Position numbers and translations under genes: made by a program
Notes under the pieces: generated by a model
The model's input: only the letters and a program-made list of their open reading frames with translations
Database searches by the model: none
Told to the model about the DNA's origin: nothing
Part shown: positions 44,743-53,642 of the stretch, one piece after another
Numbering within the stretch: position 1 is the stretch's first letter
Layout of the letters: every line of letters begins with the position of its first letter
NCBI RefSeq assembly: GCF_000144625.1
Contig: NC_014376.1
Span: 2,604,001-2,668,000, forward strand
Direction of reading: 5' to 3'
Length of the DNA stretch: 64,000 nucleotides
Source of the DNA: [Clostridium] saccharolyticum WM1
Lineage (GTDB): Bacteria; Bacillota; Clostridia; Lachnospirales; Lachnospiraceae

Positions 44743-44814
44743 TGATGTTCCTCCGTTTTTTCATTTTAAATGGGTCCGGACCTTTTTAAGGAGCCGGACC
44801 CTGGTGGAAAGGAA

Positions 44815-45672
44815 TCACAGAATTTCAGAAAGGTTCTCCTTAATTTTTAAGGCCACATCCGGCTTATTCATGGAATATACATGAATGGCGTTCACTCCGT
44901 TGGCTATAAGGTCAATGATCTGCTCTGTGGCATAAGCAATTCCTGCCTGCTTCATAGCTGCCGGATTTTCTCCGAACCTGTCCACAATGGCCTTAAAACG
45001 GGCAGGCAGATAGGTACCTGAAAGCTGACAGCTTCGGATGATCTGCTTTACATTGGTGACTGGCATGATTCCCGCAACAACCGGAACAGTAATTCCCTTT
45101 TCCCGGATGCGGTATAGGTAATTGTATAAAATGTTATTATCAAAAAACATCTGGGTGGTAACGAAATCACATCCAGCCTCTACTTTCTGTTTCAGGTAAT
45201 CCATATCAATCGTCTTGCTGACGGATTCTACATGGCCTTCTGGATAGCAGGCCGCGCCAATACAGAAATCTCCTGCTTCCTTTATCTCCCTGATCAGTTC
45301 AGAAGCGTAATTGTATTCTTTCTTGGCAGGTGCATCAGTAGGCATATCTCCCCGGAGAGCCAGCACATTTTCAATTCCTGCCTTTTTCAGTTCACCAAGG
45401 ACCTGATGAACCTTTTCCTTAGTGGAAGAAACACAGGTCAGATGAGCCAATGCTGTCACTTGATATTCGCGATGCAGTGCAGAAGCGATATCAACCGTAT
45501 ATTGGCTGGTCCCTCCGCCTGCACCGTATGTAACACTCATAAACGCAGGATTCAGCTTCGCAATTTCTGCTGCCGCCCGTTCCACTGAATCATATTTATC
45601 CTCTGTTTTGGGAGGAAATACTTCAAAGGATAAGGTTGGATTTCCCTGGCTCAGTATATCTTTAATTTTCAT
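44815..45672 (-). CDS. metF: Methylenetetrahydrofolate reductase
   Basis: A 285-residue flavoprotein making 5-methyltetrahydrofolate, the methyl donor for MetH. TIM-barrel motifs are present: SFEVFPPKTE (residues 15-24), MSVTYGAGGGTS near 46, LALRGDMP near 104 and DFVTTQMFFDNN near 168. It begins the metF-activation-metH run. ATG 45672 has GGAG nine bases upstream. A hairpin just upstream (45706-45726) resembles leaders of two other genes in this window. Electron donor cannot be told from sequence; no MetV partner gene is present. Confidence 0.95.
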   Translation of the reverse strand: MKIKDILSQGNPTLSFEVFPPKTEDKYDSVERAAAEIAKLNPAFMSVTYGAGGGTSQYTVDIASALHREYQVTALAHLTCVSSTKEKVHQVLGELKKAGIENVLALRGDMPTDAPAKKEYNYASELIREIKEAGDFCIGAACYPEGHVESVSKTIDMDYLKQKVEAGCDFVTTQMFFDNNILYNYLYRIREKGITVPVVAGIMPVTNVKQIIRSCQLSGTYLPARFKAIVDRFGENPAAMKQAGIAYATEQIIDLIANGVNAIHVYSMNKPDVALKIKENLSEIL

Positions 45673-45687
45673 GCTGTCAATCTCCTA

Positions 45688-45731
45688 TCTTTTGTTTCTT
45701 CATCAATGCCCATGTACTTTGGGCATATCCC
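45688..45731 (-). repeat. Leader hairpin of metF, one of three related leader motifs
   Basis: Minus strand ATGCCCA, seven bases, TGGGCAT (45726-45706) forms a seven-base stem; ATTGATGAAGAAAC follows, then the ribosome binding site. The TGGGCAnTrATrArGA text also occurs at 9449-9470 and 47262-47285. No U tract, so not a terminator. Confidence 0.4.
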
Positions 45732-45744
45732 GCTCCGATCCGGT

Positions 45745-46917
45745 TTACGTCTCCTGGCTTTCCATGACCTGAGGATTGCTGCAGGATACATAAATTCTTA
45801 TTCCGTCATCAGTAAGGTATGCATTGATATCAAACATGCCCTCCGAGATAAACAAGCCATCTTCCTGCCATTCCTTTGTTCTTGCCTGATCCATAATGGC
45901 CGGAATGCTGCTTTCCTCCTGAGGGATTCCTGCCGCTGCTTCTGTGAGCCTTAGAAACTCCTGCAAATAAACAAGGGAAACCTCCTGGTCCTTCAAGGAA
46001 GAAATATAATCATGGAGTTCTCCCGTAGCTGTATCATAGTTAATATCCACATATTGGTATACGTAGTTTTCATCACCTGGATCCAGTTGACCGGTTTCCT
46101 GGTCTTCCAAAGAATAGCTTTCCACGGTCTCATAATAGGAAATTGGACCGCTCTCTTCTTCAAAGAGATAATTATCAGAATAAACCGTCCCGTCCTCCAC
46201 CTGATAGCCATAGTCAGTTTCTTTAAAAAACTGCCCCAAAGCTGCTGCGATCTGACTACCGTCGGCCGGAAAATGAATGTAGCCGTCACAAGCCGTTTTA
46301 GAGGCCTTTACTTCCTCTTCTTCAAGCTCCGTAAAGCCGGAATCGTCGTAAGGAACCGCTGTTTCATAATTACCATAATCATTTTTTTCATCCATCAGCC
46401 GTCCAATGGATCCAATAACCTTTGGTACGGCATTCAAAACAATGAGCAGGGTAATAACTCCTGTCAGGGGTGTCAGGGAATTCCTCCTTTTTTTTGCCTG
46501 ACCCGATTGGGCAGGCTGGGAAGGTTTATGGCCGGAAACAGGCTCAGCGGACCGCTTCTCCTCCTGATAAACAGGGTTGAAGGGGGGGATTGATCCATTC
46601 TGCCTTACAGACCCTTGTACGTTCCCTTTTTGAGGATTTCCGGGTATATTTCTTTTCTGCTGATTTCCTGGTATATTTCCGCTCTGCTGGTTTCCCGGTA
46701 TCGTTCCGCTCTGCTGGTTTCCCTGTATTTTCCATTTTTGCTGGGTCCCGGTTGAAACCGGTTTATGCGGCTCCCCCCTGTTTTCATAATCAGGTCTTCT
46801 TTCATTCAAATAATAGTCTGCCTGCCACAGAACGGGCTGGCGGACCATCCGCCTGCACCTCGGACAGTAATTCATCTCATTAACCGGAAGATCACAAATC
46901 GGACAAATCTTTTTCAT
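45745..46917 (-). CDS. Zinc-ribbon membrane protein with Gln/Asn-rich repeats, unknown function
   Basis: A 390-residue protein. The N-terminus has a rubredoxin-like zinc ribbon, CPICDLPVNEMNYCPRCRR. From about residue 60 to 110 come five copies of a ten-residue unit (GNQQSGNIP and variants, 30 bases each in DNA). A transmembrane helix follows near 150-170 (LTPLTGVITLLIVLNAVP), then an acidic extracellular domain (about 175-390) with no recognised family. The zinc ribbon would be cytoplasmic. Start ATG 46917 has GGAGG ten bases upstream. It follows the HTH gene by 18 bases in the run behind ftsZ. Confidence 0.65.
   Translation of the reverse strand: MKKICPICDLPVNEMNYCPRCRRMVRQPVLWQADYYLNERRPDYENRGEPHKPVSTGTQQKWKIQGNQQSGTIPGNQQSGNIPGNQQKRNIPGNPQKGNVQGSVRQNGSIPPFNPVYQEEKRSAEPVSGHKPSQPAQSGQAKKRRNSLTPLTGVITLLIVLNAVPKVIGSIGRLMDEKNDYGNYETAVPYDDSGFTELEEEEVKASKTACDGYIHFPADGSQIAAALGQFFKETDYGYQVEDGTVYSDNYLFEEESGPISYYETVESYSLEDQETGQLDPGDENYVYQYVDINYDTATGELHDYISSLKDQEVSLVYLQEFLRLTEAAAGIPQEESSIPAIMDQARTKEWQEDGLFISEGMFDINAYLTDDGIRIYVSCSNPQVMESQET
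46620..46740. repeat. 30-bp tandem coding repeat
   Basis: About four to five units of roughly 30 bases around TTTCCnGGTATnnTTCCGCTCTGCTGG, encoding the GNQQSGNIP repeat. The copies are diverged at third positions and some second positions. Confidence 0.7.
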
Positions 46918-46935
46918 CAACTCAAATCCTCCCTT

Positions 46936-47262
46936 CTATCCCAGAACCAGATGAGCTACGGCAATCTCGTCATCCTCCCTGAAGCCCTGGGCACAAACCT
47001 GTATATCGTAAACATAGTTTTCAGAAAGGCCGGTTGAGGAAGCAATCTGGCCAATGCTCTTTCCTTCCTGAGCCAAAGCCAGCACCTGACGGACATCTGA
47101 AATTGTCTTCATTAATAATTCATCCGGTTGTCCGGGAACCTTAAGTTCATGCCCCGGCCCGTCTGATTCAGTGATAAAATCTTCCAAAGACAGGTTTTTT
47201 TCATCCTCTCTGCTGTTATAATAATCCTCCGAAATTTCCCAATCCAATTCTTTCTCTGACAT
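46936..47262 (-). CDS. Small acidic protein with a helix-turn-helix, downstream of ftsZ
   Basis: A 108-residue protein. Residues 1-60 are acidic and probably disordered (SEKELDWEISEDYYNSREDEKN). From about 62, TISDVRQVLALAQEGKSIGQIASSTGLSENYVYDIQVCAQGF reads like a homeodomain-type or sigma-4-like helix-turn-helix. Start ATG 47262, with GGAG seven bases before it, is better than longer alternatives whose upstream codons fall in a repeated leader element. It sits between ftsZ and the zinc-ribbon gene. Function unknown; DNA binding is inferred only from the pattern. Confidence 0.6.
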   Translation of the reverse strand: MSEKELDWEISEDYYNSREDEKNLSLEDFITESDGPGHELKVPGQPDELLMKTISDVRQVLALAQEGKSIGQIASSTGLSENYVYDIQVCAQGFREDDEIAVAHLVLG

Positions 47263-47345
47263 AGTGCCGCTCCTTTCCTCATCACTGCCCGTGATCATCG
47301 GGCGCCCTCCCCACATAACCGGGTGTACCGGTATCCCCGCAGGGC
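47263..47345 (-). repeat. Structured leader of the HTH gene, one of three related leader motifs
   Basis: On the minus strand CGCCCT/AGGGCG pairs around GGGGATACCGGTACACCCGG, and GCCCG/CGGGC pairs follow; then ACGGGCAGTGATGAGGAAAGGAG leads into the ATG. GGGATACnGGTACACCCG also appears, on the plus strand, at 9481-9498. It is located between the ftsZ terminator and the gene start. Confidence 0.4.
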
Positions 47346-47350
47346 GTTTC

Positions 47351-47382
47351 AAAAACAGACAGGTTCATCGGAACCTGCCTGA
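47351..47382 (-). terminator. Terminator after ftsZ
   Basis: Minus strand CAGGCAGGTTC, CGAT, GAACCTGTCTG then TTTTTG. The stem is 11 bases with one mismatch. It lies 18 bases past the ftsZ stop. Confidence 0.9.
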
Positions 47383-47399
47383 TTATGTAGCATCATGAT

Positions 47400-48725
47400 T
47401 TATCTTTTATTTCTTAAAAAATCCGGAATATTGATCTGAACTTCCTTATTCACCGTTGGACGATAAGGTTGTCCGCCTCCCTGAGGAGTGCCCTGATTAT
47501 TGCTTTGTCCCTGATAATTCGGCTTTGTATAGTTTCCGGATCCGTAATTCTGATTCCCATAATTCTGGTTATTAAAGCTGCTGTTGTTGTTAGGATAATT
47601 CTGATTGGAATAGTTGGCATTGCCATAGTTAGGATTATAATTCTGGTTATATCCAGGAGTTGCTGCTGTGGCGGCTGCTTCCTGATTCACGGCCTGTGTC
47701 TGAGCTGCTGCTTTTGGCTGTTTATAGTTAGGATTGGAAAAATTCGTCATAACCTTGGATACCGGAGTCTCTGACTGTAAGTCCAGTCCGGTAGCAATTA
47801 CGGTAATACTGGCTTCATCATGAGCGTTTTCATCATACATCGCTCCAAAGATGATGTTTGCCTCATCTCCTGCCATTTCCTGAACGTAGCTGGCTGCCTC
47901 ATTGGCTTCCACCAGGCTGATATCACCGGAAATGTTTATGATGACATGAGATGCACCCTCAATGGTGGTCTCAAGCAACGGACTGGATACCGCCTGTTTC
48001 ACGGCTTCCAATGCTTTTTCATCCCCCTTTGCCCTGCCGATACCGATGTGGGCAATGCCCTTGTCTGTCATGACTGTCTGCACATCTGCAAAGTCAAGGT
48101 TAATAAGTCCGGGCACATTGATCAGATCCGTAATTCCCTGAACGGCCTGTTGAAGAACCTCATCCGCTTTTTTTAAGGCATCCGGCATAGTAGTACGCCT
48201 GTCCACGATTTCCAGAAGACGGTCATTGGGGATAACAATTAAGGTATCCACGCTCTCTTTCAAGCGTTCAATTCCATTATTAGCATTGCTCATACGGGTC
48301 CTTGCTTCAAAGCGGAAAGGCTTTGTCACAACGCCTACGGTAAGAATTCCCATATCTTTGGCAATTTTGGCCACAACAGGGGCCGCTCCGGTACCGGTTC
48401 CGCCTCCCATTCCGCAGGTTACAAACACCATATCCGCACCCTTCATGGCCTGGGCCAGCTCGTCCGCATTCTCCTCAGCTGCCTTTTCTCCGATCTCGGG
48501 CTTGGCACCTGCACCAAGACCTTTGGTCAGCTTCTCTCCGATCTGCATGGCTGTAGGAGCCTTGCAAAACTGCAGGGCCTGCTTGTCCGTATTGATTCCA
48601 AGAAATTCCACACCAGCTATATTCTCATCAATCATGCGGTTAACCGCATTGTTTCCGGCACCACCTACTCCGATAACCAGAATTCTTGCGGCATTGTCCG
48701 CCTCATTTATCTTAATCTCTAACAA
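47400..48725 (-). CDS. ftsZ: Cell division protein FtsZ
   Basis: A 441-residue tubulin-like GTPase that forms the Z ring. The nucleotide-binding [14 protein letters not shown] is near residue 20, the tubulin signature [13 protein letters not shown] near 107, and the T7-loop region [11 protein letters not shown] near 207. After about residue 325 comes a disordered linker unusually rich in Asn, Tyr, Gln and Gly, then the conserved C-terminal peptide [11 protein letters not shown] that binds FtsA, SepF or ZapA. Start is TTG 48725, GGAGG eight bases upstream. It is last in the dcw series and has its own promoter and terminator. Confidence 0.97.
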   Translation of the reverse strand: MLEIKINEADNAARILVIGVGGAGNNAVNRMIDENIAGVEFLGINTDKQALQFCKAPTAMQIGEKLTKGLGAGAKPEIGEKAAEENADELAQAMKGADMVFVTCGMGGGTGTGAAPVVAKIAKDMGILTVGVVTKPFRFEARTRMSNANNGIERLKESVDTLIVIPNDRLLEIVDRRTTMPDALKKADEVLQQAVQGITDLINVPGLINLDFADVQTVMTDKGIAHIGIGRAKGDEKALEAVKQAVSSPLLETTIEGASHVIINISGDISLVEANEAASYVQEMAGDEANIIFGAMYDENAHDEASITVIATGLDLQSETPVSKVMTNFSNPNYKQPKAAAQTQAVNQEAAATAATPGYNQNYNPNYGNANYSNQNYPNNNSSFNNQNYGNQNYGSGNYTKPNYQGQSNNQGTPQGGGQPYRPTVNKEVQINIPDFLRNKR

Positions 48726-48776
48726 GATTATATCCTCCTTTAACCATAAACAGCTTACTATATAAACCTAATTAAT

Positions 48777-48805
48777 ATAATATTTGATTTTCACAAAAAT
48801 ATCAA
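48777..48805 (-). promoter_or_regulatory. ftsZ promoter
   Basis: Minus strand TTGATA (48805-48800), 17 bases, TATTAT (48782-48777), in the 118-base gap after divIB. It allows ftsZ to be expressed apart from the rest of the cluster. Confidence 0.6.
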
Positions 48806-48843
48806 CCATTTTTTAAACAAAATTCCAAGCAAATTATGTAAAT

Positions 48844-49572
48844 TCATTTATCCTTCACAAACCGATAAGAAGTGACGGTTTCCGCCTCGTCATATGTGTC
48901 CAGATAAAGGGTTCCAGACAATCCGCCCAAAACAGGAAGCTGGTCCTTCAGTTCAGAAATTTTTCCGTTCATCTGGTCATTGCTTCCAAGAAAAACCCGG
49001 ATATCTCCCATGAAAAGAGTAGCATCTCCCCGGGAATCATACCGGATCTGGTCAACAGGGATTTCTTTGGTGGATAAAAGCTGGGTAAGAGTCAGGATTT
49101 CACTGAAAATCTTTCCTTTCTCCACAGGAAGGGGCTGGTGCAGGGCAATATGCCCGAACTGCAGCCCAGTAACCCATGGGATCCCGTCCAGCTTTCCGCT
49201 GGAACTTTCCACAACGATGCCATCCTTATCAAAATACATGTAGCTGCCCATATAGGAGACATAGCCTACCACAGATTTTTCATAAACGATCACTTCTACC
49301 GTTACCGGGCTTTGGAATACGATTTTATAATCTTCCACAAAGGGGATCTGTTCATGTCTCTGAAAGCGGTCCTTGTAGAGACAAAAAACCGCATTCCTGT
49401 CCCAGCCATCCTTGAATATCATATCTATAATCTGCTCTGATGTGTACTTTTTATTGCCGGTCACCGAAATATTCCTGATCTGCAGCGACAAAAAAATGAC
49501 AGTTCCCAGAAAAATCACGGCAGCGATTATACCAAATTTAACTCTTCTTCTGCTTTTTCTCAAATCTTTCAT
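48844..49572 (-). CDS. ftsQ: Cell division protein DivIB/FtsQ
   Basis: A 242-residue bitopic protein linking the septal synthase to the ring. A basic cytoplasmic tail (MKDLRKSRRRVK) precedes one helix (about 13-30) and a POTRA domain starting at LQIRNISVTGNKKYTSEQII. The remaining beta region (VEVIVYEKSVVGYVS, then a long strand-rich part) fits FtsQ. Its ATG overlaps the murA stop as ATGA. This size is between Bacillus DivIB and enterobacterial FtsQ. Confidence 0.9.
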   Translation of the reverse strand: MKDLRKSRRRVKFGIIAAVIFLGTVIFLSLQIRNISVTGNKKYTSEQIIDMIFKDGWDRNAVFCLYKDRFQRHEQIPFVEDYKIVFQSPVTVEVIVYEKSVVGYVSYMGSYMYFDKDGIVVESSSGKLDGIPWVTGLQFGHIALHQPLPVEKGKIFSEILTLTQLLSTKEIPVDQIRYDSRGDATLFMGDIRVFLGSNDQMNGKISELKDQLPVLGGLSGTLYLDTYDEAETVTSYRFVKDK

Positions 49573-50819
49573 TCCAACCCTCTGATTGCTGCACCTAGAC
49601 TGCTTAAATCACGGCATATGTCTTCATATCCCCGTTCAATGTGATGACACTCATGGATCTCGGTCACGCCCTCACTTGCAAGGCCCGCAACCACAAGGGC
49701 CGCGCCTCCCCGCAGATCCGTGGCAATTACCCGGTTTCCCTTTAAAGGATAAAGCCCGCGTATGACAGCCCGTTTTTCTTCTATTATAATATCTGCTCCA
49801 AGCTTTCGCAACTCTTTTGCCGTCCCAAACCGTCCCTCAAAAATAGTCTCCTTCAGTCTTCCCATGCCTTTTGAGGAGGCCATCACTGCCATTAGCTGGG
49901 ACTGGAGATCCGTGGGGAATCCGGGATAGGGCTCTGTCATAACATCCATGCAGTCCGGGCGGCCTCTCATGGATACTTCCAGCTGACTTTCGTACCATTT
50001 TATCTCCGCACCCATTTTTTCAGCAAGATAAAGGGCAGCCGTTAAATGCCCGGGCCTGATTCCCTGGATCACGATATTTCCTTCTGCAGCCATAACCGCC
50101 ATTAAATAAGTTCCTGCTACAATCCGGTCTCCGGCAACAGTGAATTCAGAATCCCAGAGTGCTTTCACACCTGTGACCGCCAGTCTGGAAGTACCGGTTC
50201 CATGTATTTTGGCACCCATATTGTTTAGAAATTCACATAGAGTGATGATTTCCGGTTCCTTTGCTGCTCCATGGATAACAGTCACTCCCTGGGCATATAC
50301 GGCAGCCATCAAGGCATTTTCCGTAGCTCCCACACTGGGAAAGGGAAAATAAATATCGGCGCCCATCAAACGATTTGCGGACGCCACAAGCTTATCACCC
50401 TTTTCCTCAATTACGGCCCCGAGTTTCCGAAAGGCAGACAAGTGTAAGTCAATGGGACGCTCCCCTATGGAACACCCTCCAGGAAAACTGGTAACCGCAT
50501 TTCCGGTCCTTCCTAGCAGCGGACCGGACAGCATGATGGAAGAGCGCATGCTTTTTATATATTCCTCCGGAATCTCCGCCTGTGTCACAGTCGATGCATC
50601 AATGGTCAAGGAATGACCGTCAAAGGTGCATATGCAGCCAATATGCTCAAGTATCCCCAGCATACAGAACACATCCTGTATCCTGGGGACGTTATGAATC
50701 ACTGTTGTACCTTTATGGAGAACCGCTGCTGCCATCATCGGCAGTACAGCATTTTTGGAACCCTGAATTTTTATCTCACCTTTTAAGGATCGTAACCCCT
50801 GGACCTGTATGACTGACAA
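49569..50819 (-). CDS. murA: UDP-N-acetylglucosamine 1-carboxyvinyltransferase MurA
   Basis: A 416-residue enzyme transferring enolpyruvate to UDP-GlcNAc, the first committed step of peptidoglycan synthesis. The substrate pair Lys-Asn is in IQGSKNAVLPMMAA (near 20), and the catalytic Cys that fosfomycin attacks is in FPGGCSIGERPIDLH (near 115). The start is TTG 50819, with GGAGG seven bases upstream; the frame extends above it but that part contains the binding site itself. It lies between ftsW and divIB, a common clostridial position. Confidence 0.96.
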   Translation of the reverse strand: MSVIQVQGLRSLKGEIKIQGSKNAVLPMMAAAVLHKGTTVIHNVPRIQDVFCMLGILEHIGCICTFDGHSLTIDASTVTQAEIPEEYIKSMRSSIMLSGPLLGRTGNAVTSFPGGCSIGERPIDLHLSAFRKLGAVIEEKGDKLVASANRLMGADIYFPFPSVGATENALMAAVYAQGVTVIHGAAKEPEIITLCEFLNNMGAKIHGTGTSRLAVTGVKALWDSEFTVAGDRIVAGTYLMAVMAAEGNIVIQGIRPGHLTAALYLAEKMGAEIKWYESQLEVSMRGRPDCMDVMTEPYPGFPTDLQSQLMAVMASSKGMGRLKETIFEGRFGTAKELRKLGADIIIEEKRAVIRGLYPLKGNRVIATDLRGGAALVVAGLASEGVTEIHECHHIERGYEDICRDLSSLGAAIRGLE

Positions 50820-50887
50820 TCCGGTACCTCCCATGGCTTCTTATATACTATCCTATGTAAAAAGTGAGAGAATGGTTTCACATCCCA

Positions 50888-52039
50888 TTATTTTTCCAGC
50901 TTTATCTGGTTGGAAACGCTTAAGACTATGCCCATCTCCATCATGAGGAAAAGGACTGAAGTTCCTCCATAGCTGATAAAGGGAAGTGTAATTCCGGTAT
51001 TTGGTATGGTATTAGTCACAACCGCAATGTTTAAGATGACCTGTATGGCAATGTGGCCCATGACACCTACAACCAGCAAAGCTCCGAACAGATCCGGCGC
51101 ATTATCCGCAATGAGCATAAACCGGTAAATCATAAAAAGGAAAATCAGAATCACGGAAACCGCTCCAAAAAGTCCCAGCTCCTCACAGATGATGGAAAAT
51201 ATCATGTCGTTTTGTGCTTCCGGCACAAACCCCATCTTCTGTATGCTTTCCCCAAGTCCTCTTCCCACCAGACCGCCGGAACCTATGGCATACAGTCCCT
51301 GAAGCACCTGATACCCCCCAGTGGAGGGATAAGCCTCCGGTTCCAGCCATACCAGAATACGGCCTAACTGGTAATCATGGAGGATATTCATCTTTTCCAG
51401 AACAGTTGCCATTGGCCCGGCAAAAGCCAGCAAGCCTACGCCTGCAACACCGCAGGCAAAAAACGGCCATTTCTTTTTGCAGGCTACAAACAGCATAACA
51501 AAAGCGATTCCAACAATAATGATTCCGGAACTTAAGTTGTTAGCCGCTACAATCCCCGCAATAGGAAGGGTAGTCACGATTACCAGGATGACACCGTTTC
51601 TCGTATTAATATTTCTTCCCATCTGAACGATCAGAACCGCCAGCATGACAATAAGGGCAATCTTTACAAATTCCGTAGGCTGGAAAGATAAGCTTCCTAC
51701 TCCCAGCCACCTTCTTTTTCCGTTAACCTTACGTCCTACCAGAGATACCGTAATCATAAGAACATAAGAAAGTACGTAGGCAAATACGGCGAACCTGGCG
51801 TACCAGTGGTAATCCATTTTGGATATTACGATCATAATGACAAAACCTGCCAGCGCGATCTTGGCCTGCCTCATCATGAAATATGCGGCATCATTGAATT
51901 TAAGCTGGGCAGCGTAAGAACTGGCACTGTAAATCATGACCAGGCCAAAAACAGACAGAAATATTACAGTAAATAAGAGACTGTAATCATAAAAACGGCG
52001 CGGTTTATTCTTTTTCTTCACTGGCCTCTTTTCTGCCAT
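50888..52039 (-). CDS. ftsW: FtsW/SpoVE-family peptidoglycan glycosyltransferase
   Basis: A 383-residue SEDS-family polymerase with about ten transmembrane helices that works with a class B PBP. Diagnostic stretches are YSASSYAAQ near 38, GRKVNGKRRWLGVGSLSFQPTEFVKIA near 102 (with the catalytic-loop region later), and TIPNTGITLPFISYGGTS near 348. The basic start (AEKRPVKKKNKPRR) is cytoplasmic. ATG 52039 has GGAGG six bases before it. FtsW and SpoVE cannot be distinguished by sequence alone; position in the division cluster favours FtsW. Confidence 0.93.
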   Translation of the reverse strand: MAEKRPVKKKNKPRRFYDYSLLFTVIFLSVFGLVMIYSASSYAAQLKFNDAAYFMMRQAKIALAGFVIMIVISKMDYHWYARFAVFAYVLSYVLMITVSLVGRKVNGKRRWLGVGSLSFQPTEFVKIALIVMLAVLIVQMGRNINTRNGVILVIVTTLPIAGIVAANNLSSGIIIVGIAFVMLFVACKKKWPFFACGVAGVGLLAFAGPMATVLEKMNILHDYQLGRILVWLEPEAYPSTGGYQVLQGLYAIGSGGLVGRGLGESIQKMGFVPEAQNDMIFSIICEELGLFGAVSVILIFLFMIYRFMLIADNAPDLFGALLVVGVMGHIAIQVILNIAVVTNTIPNTGITLPFISYGGTSVLFLMMEMGIVLSVSNQIKLEK

Positions 52040-52283
52040 ATCATTCCTCCTCGCCTGCTGCTATTTCATTCATGACATGTTCCATGGCATATTTAATCCG
52101 GTGGATTTATGCCGCCATGGCATTTATTGTCCGGCGGATATCACCCGGCATTGACATTCACAATTTAACGAAAAAAGCACCCAAAAATTATGAATGACGG
52201 GCATTCGCCCTATAGAAACATCTGTAAGTTTGATACTTTGTGAGCAAGCTCCCACGCATAATCGACGGCATGGCTCATCGCTT
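52040..52283 (-). other. 244-base murD-ftsW gap with hairpin repeat element
   Basis: Minus strand, just past the murD stop: AAGCGATGAGCC, CGTGGGAGC, then TGTTTCTATAGGGCGAATGCCCGTCATTC. These pieces match parts of the trpS leader (AAAGCAATGAGTC, CGTGGGA, TGTTTCATAGGGCGAATGCCCGTGATCC) in the same order. GGGC-GAAT-GCCC (52210-52199) is the hairpin. Further small hairpins, such as ATGCC/GGCAT near 52117, follow toward ftsW. No supported reading frame. Confidence 0.5.
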
Positions 52284-53630
52284 TTACATGTTCCGGACAC
52301 ACTCCTTGAAGATTTCGCCACGTTCTTCATAGCACTTAAACATTCCCCAGCTGGCACAGGCCGGGGACAGAAGCACGTGATCCCCTCTGTTGGCGTAAGA
52401 GGCGCAGACCTTTACCGCTTCCTGCATATCCTCTGCATACATTACATTAGTAAAACCATGCCTGGCTGCGCACTCAGCGATTTTTTCCCTGGTCTGCCCC
52501 AGTAGCACCATGTACTTTACCTTACCGTCAAAGGATTCTATCCATTCGTCATACTGAGAGTTCTTGTCATAGCCGCCGGCAATGAGCAGAGTAGGCCCCG
52601 GCATGGCTTTGATTGCCTGGATGGCTGCATCAGGATTGGTTCCCTTGGAATCGTTGAAATATTTTACCCCGGCTTTTTCAGCAACAAATTCAATCCGGTG
52701 CTCCACCGCCTTGAATTCACGGACCACCTTCCTGATTACATCCATGGGAACTCCCATTTGGGCTGAAATAGCGGCGGCAGCCATAATGTTTTCATGGTTA
52801 TGGCGGCCCAGGAGCTGGATCTCATGAATATTGGCAATCTCCGTCTTTTCTCCGTTATGGTTCCAGATGATCCTGTCCCCTTCCATGCAGTAACCCTCCT
52901 CCAAAAACTGGCGGCTGCTGAAGTAGACGGCCTTAGGCGTTAAGGCGGCACCAAATTCCCGTAATACCGGATCATCAAAATTTAAAATACAGGAGTCCTG
53001 AGGTCTTTGGTTTGATGTAATCCGTTCCTTTACTTCTATGTAACATTCCATGGTTTTATGACGGTCTAAGTGGTCAGGTGTTATGTTTAAGATGGCGCTT
53101 ACATCCGGCCGGAAGTCTGTAATGGTCTCAAGCTGGAAGCTGCTGATCTCGGCAACCGTCACGGAATCACCGCCAGTCTTTAAGGCTTCCTCCGTATAGG
53201 GAACTCCAATATTGCCCACTACAAATACCTGGTCATAATGTGCCTTCATAATTTCTCCCGTAAGGGCCGTAGTGGTTGTCTTACCATTGGTTCCGGTGAT
53301 TGCTGCCAGTTTTCCTTTTGCATGGTGGTAAGCCAGCTGGATCTCACTCCAGACCGGAATATCCGCTTCTTTTAAGACAGAGACAAACGGCGCATCCATG
53401 GAAATACCGGGGCTAATAACACACAAGCTAACATCGGTAAGATCCTCCTTCTTAAGCTCCCCCAATAAAACGGAAACACTCTCCTCTTCTCCCAACCGTC
53501 CAAGCAGCTCTTCCTTATGAAGGGCGGCATTGCTGTCGTAAAGAATCACTTCACCGCCTGTTTTAAGGATCAGCCTGGAAGCGGCAATTCCGCTTTTTCC
53601 GCTGCCGGCAACTAATATTTTCTGATTCAT
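52284..53630 (-). CDS. murD: UDP-N-acetylmuramoyl-L-alanine:D-glutamate ligase MurD
   Basis: A 448-residue Mur ligase adding D-Glu. The ATP loop ITGTNGKTTTTAL begins near residue 112, NITPDHLDRHKTM near 185, and DSKGTNPDAAIQAIKAM near 322, all diagnostic. It lies 12 bases after mraY. ATG 53630 with GGAG nine bases before it. Other Mur ligases (MurC, MurE, MurF) are not in this cluster. Confidence 0.96.
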   Translation of the reverse strand: MNQKILVAGSGKSGIAASRLILKTGGEVILYDSNAALHKEELLGRLGEEESVSVLLGELKKEDLTDVSLCVISPGISMDAPFVSVLKEADIPVWSEIQLAYHHAKGKLAAITGTNGKTTTTALTGEIMKAHYDQVFVVGNIGVPYTEEALKTGGDSVTVAEISSFQLETITDFRPDVSAILNITPDHLDRHKTMECYIEVKERITSNQRPQDSCILNFDDPVLREFGAALTPKAVYFSSRQFLEEGYCMEGDRIIWNHNGEKTEIANIHEIQLLGRHNHENIMAAAAISAQMGVPMDVIRKVVREFKAVEHRIEFVAEKAGVKYFNDSKGTNPDAAIQAIKAMPGPTLLIAGGYDKNSQYDEWIESFDGKVKYMVLLGQTREKIAECAARHGFTNVMYAEDMQEAVKVCASYANRGDHVLLSPACASWGMFKCYEERGEIFKECVRNM

Positions 53631-53642
53631 ATGGTTTCTCTC

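Noticed and set aside
52124..52357. Possible small gene between murD and ftsW
   Set aside because: The open frame overlaps the end of murD and the hairpin repeat, has no binding site and no similarity that I recognise.
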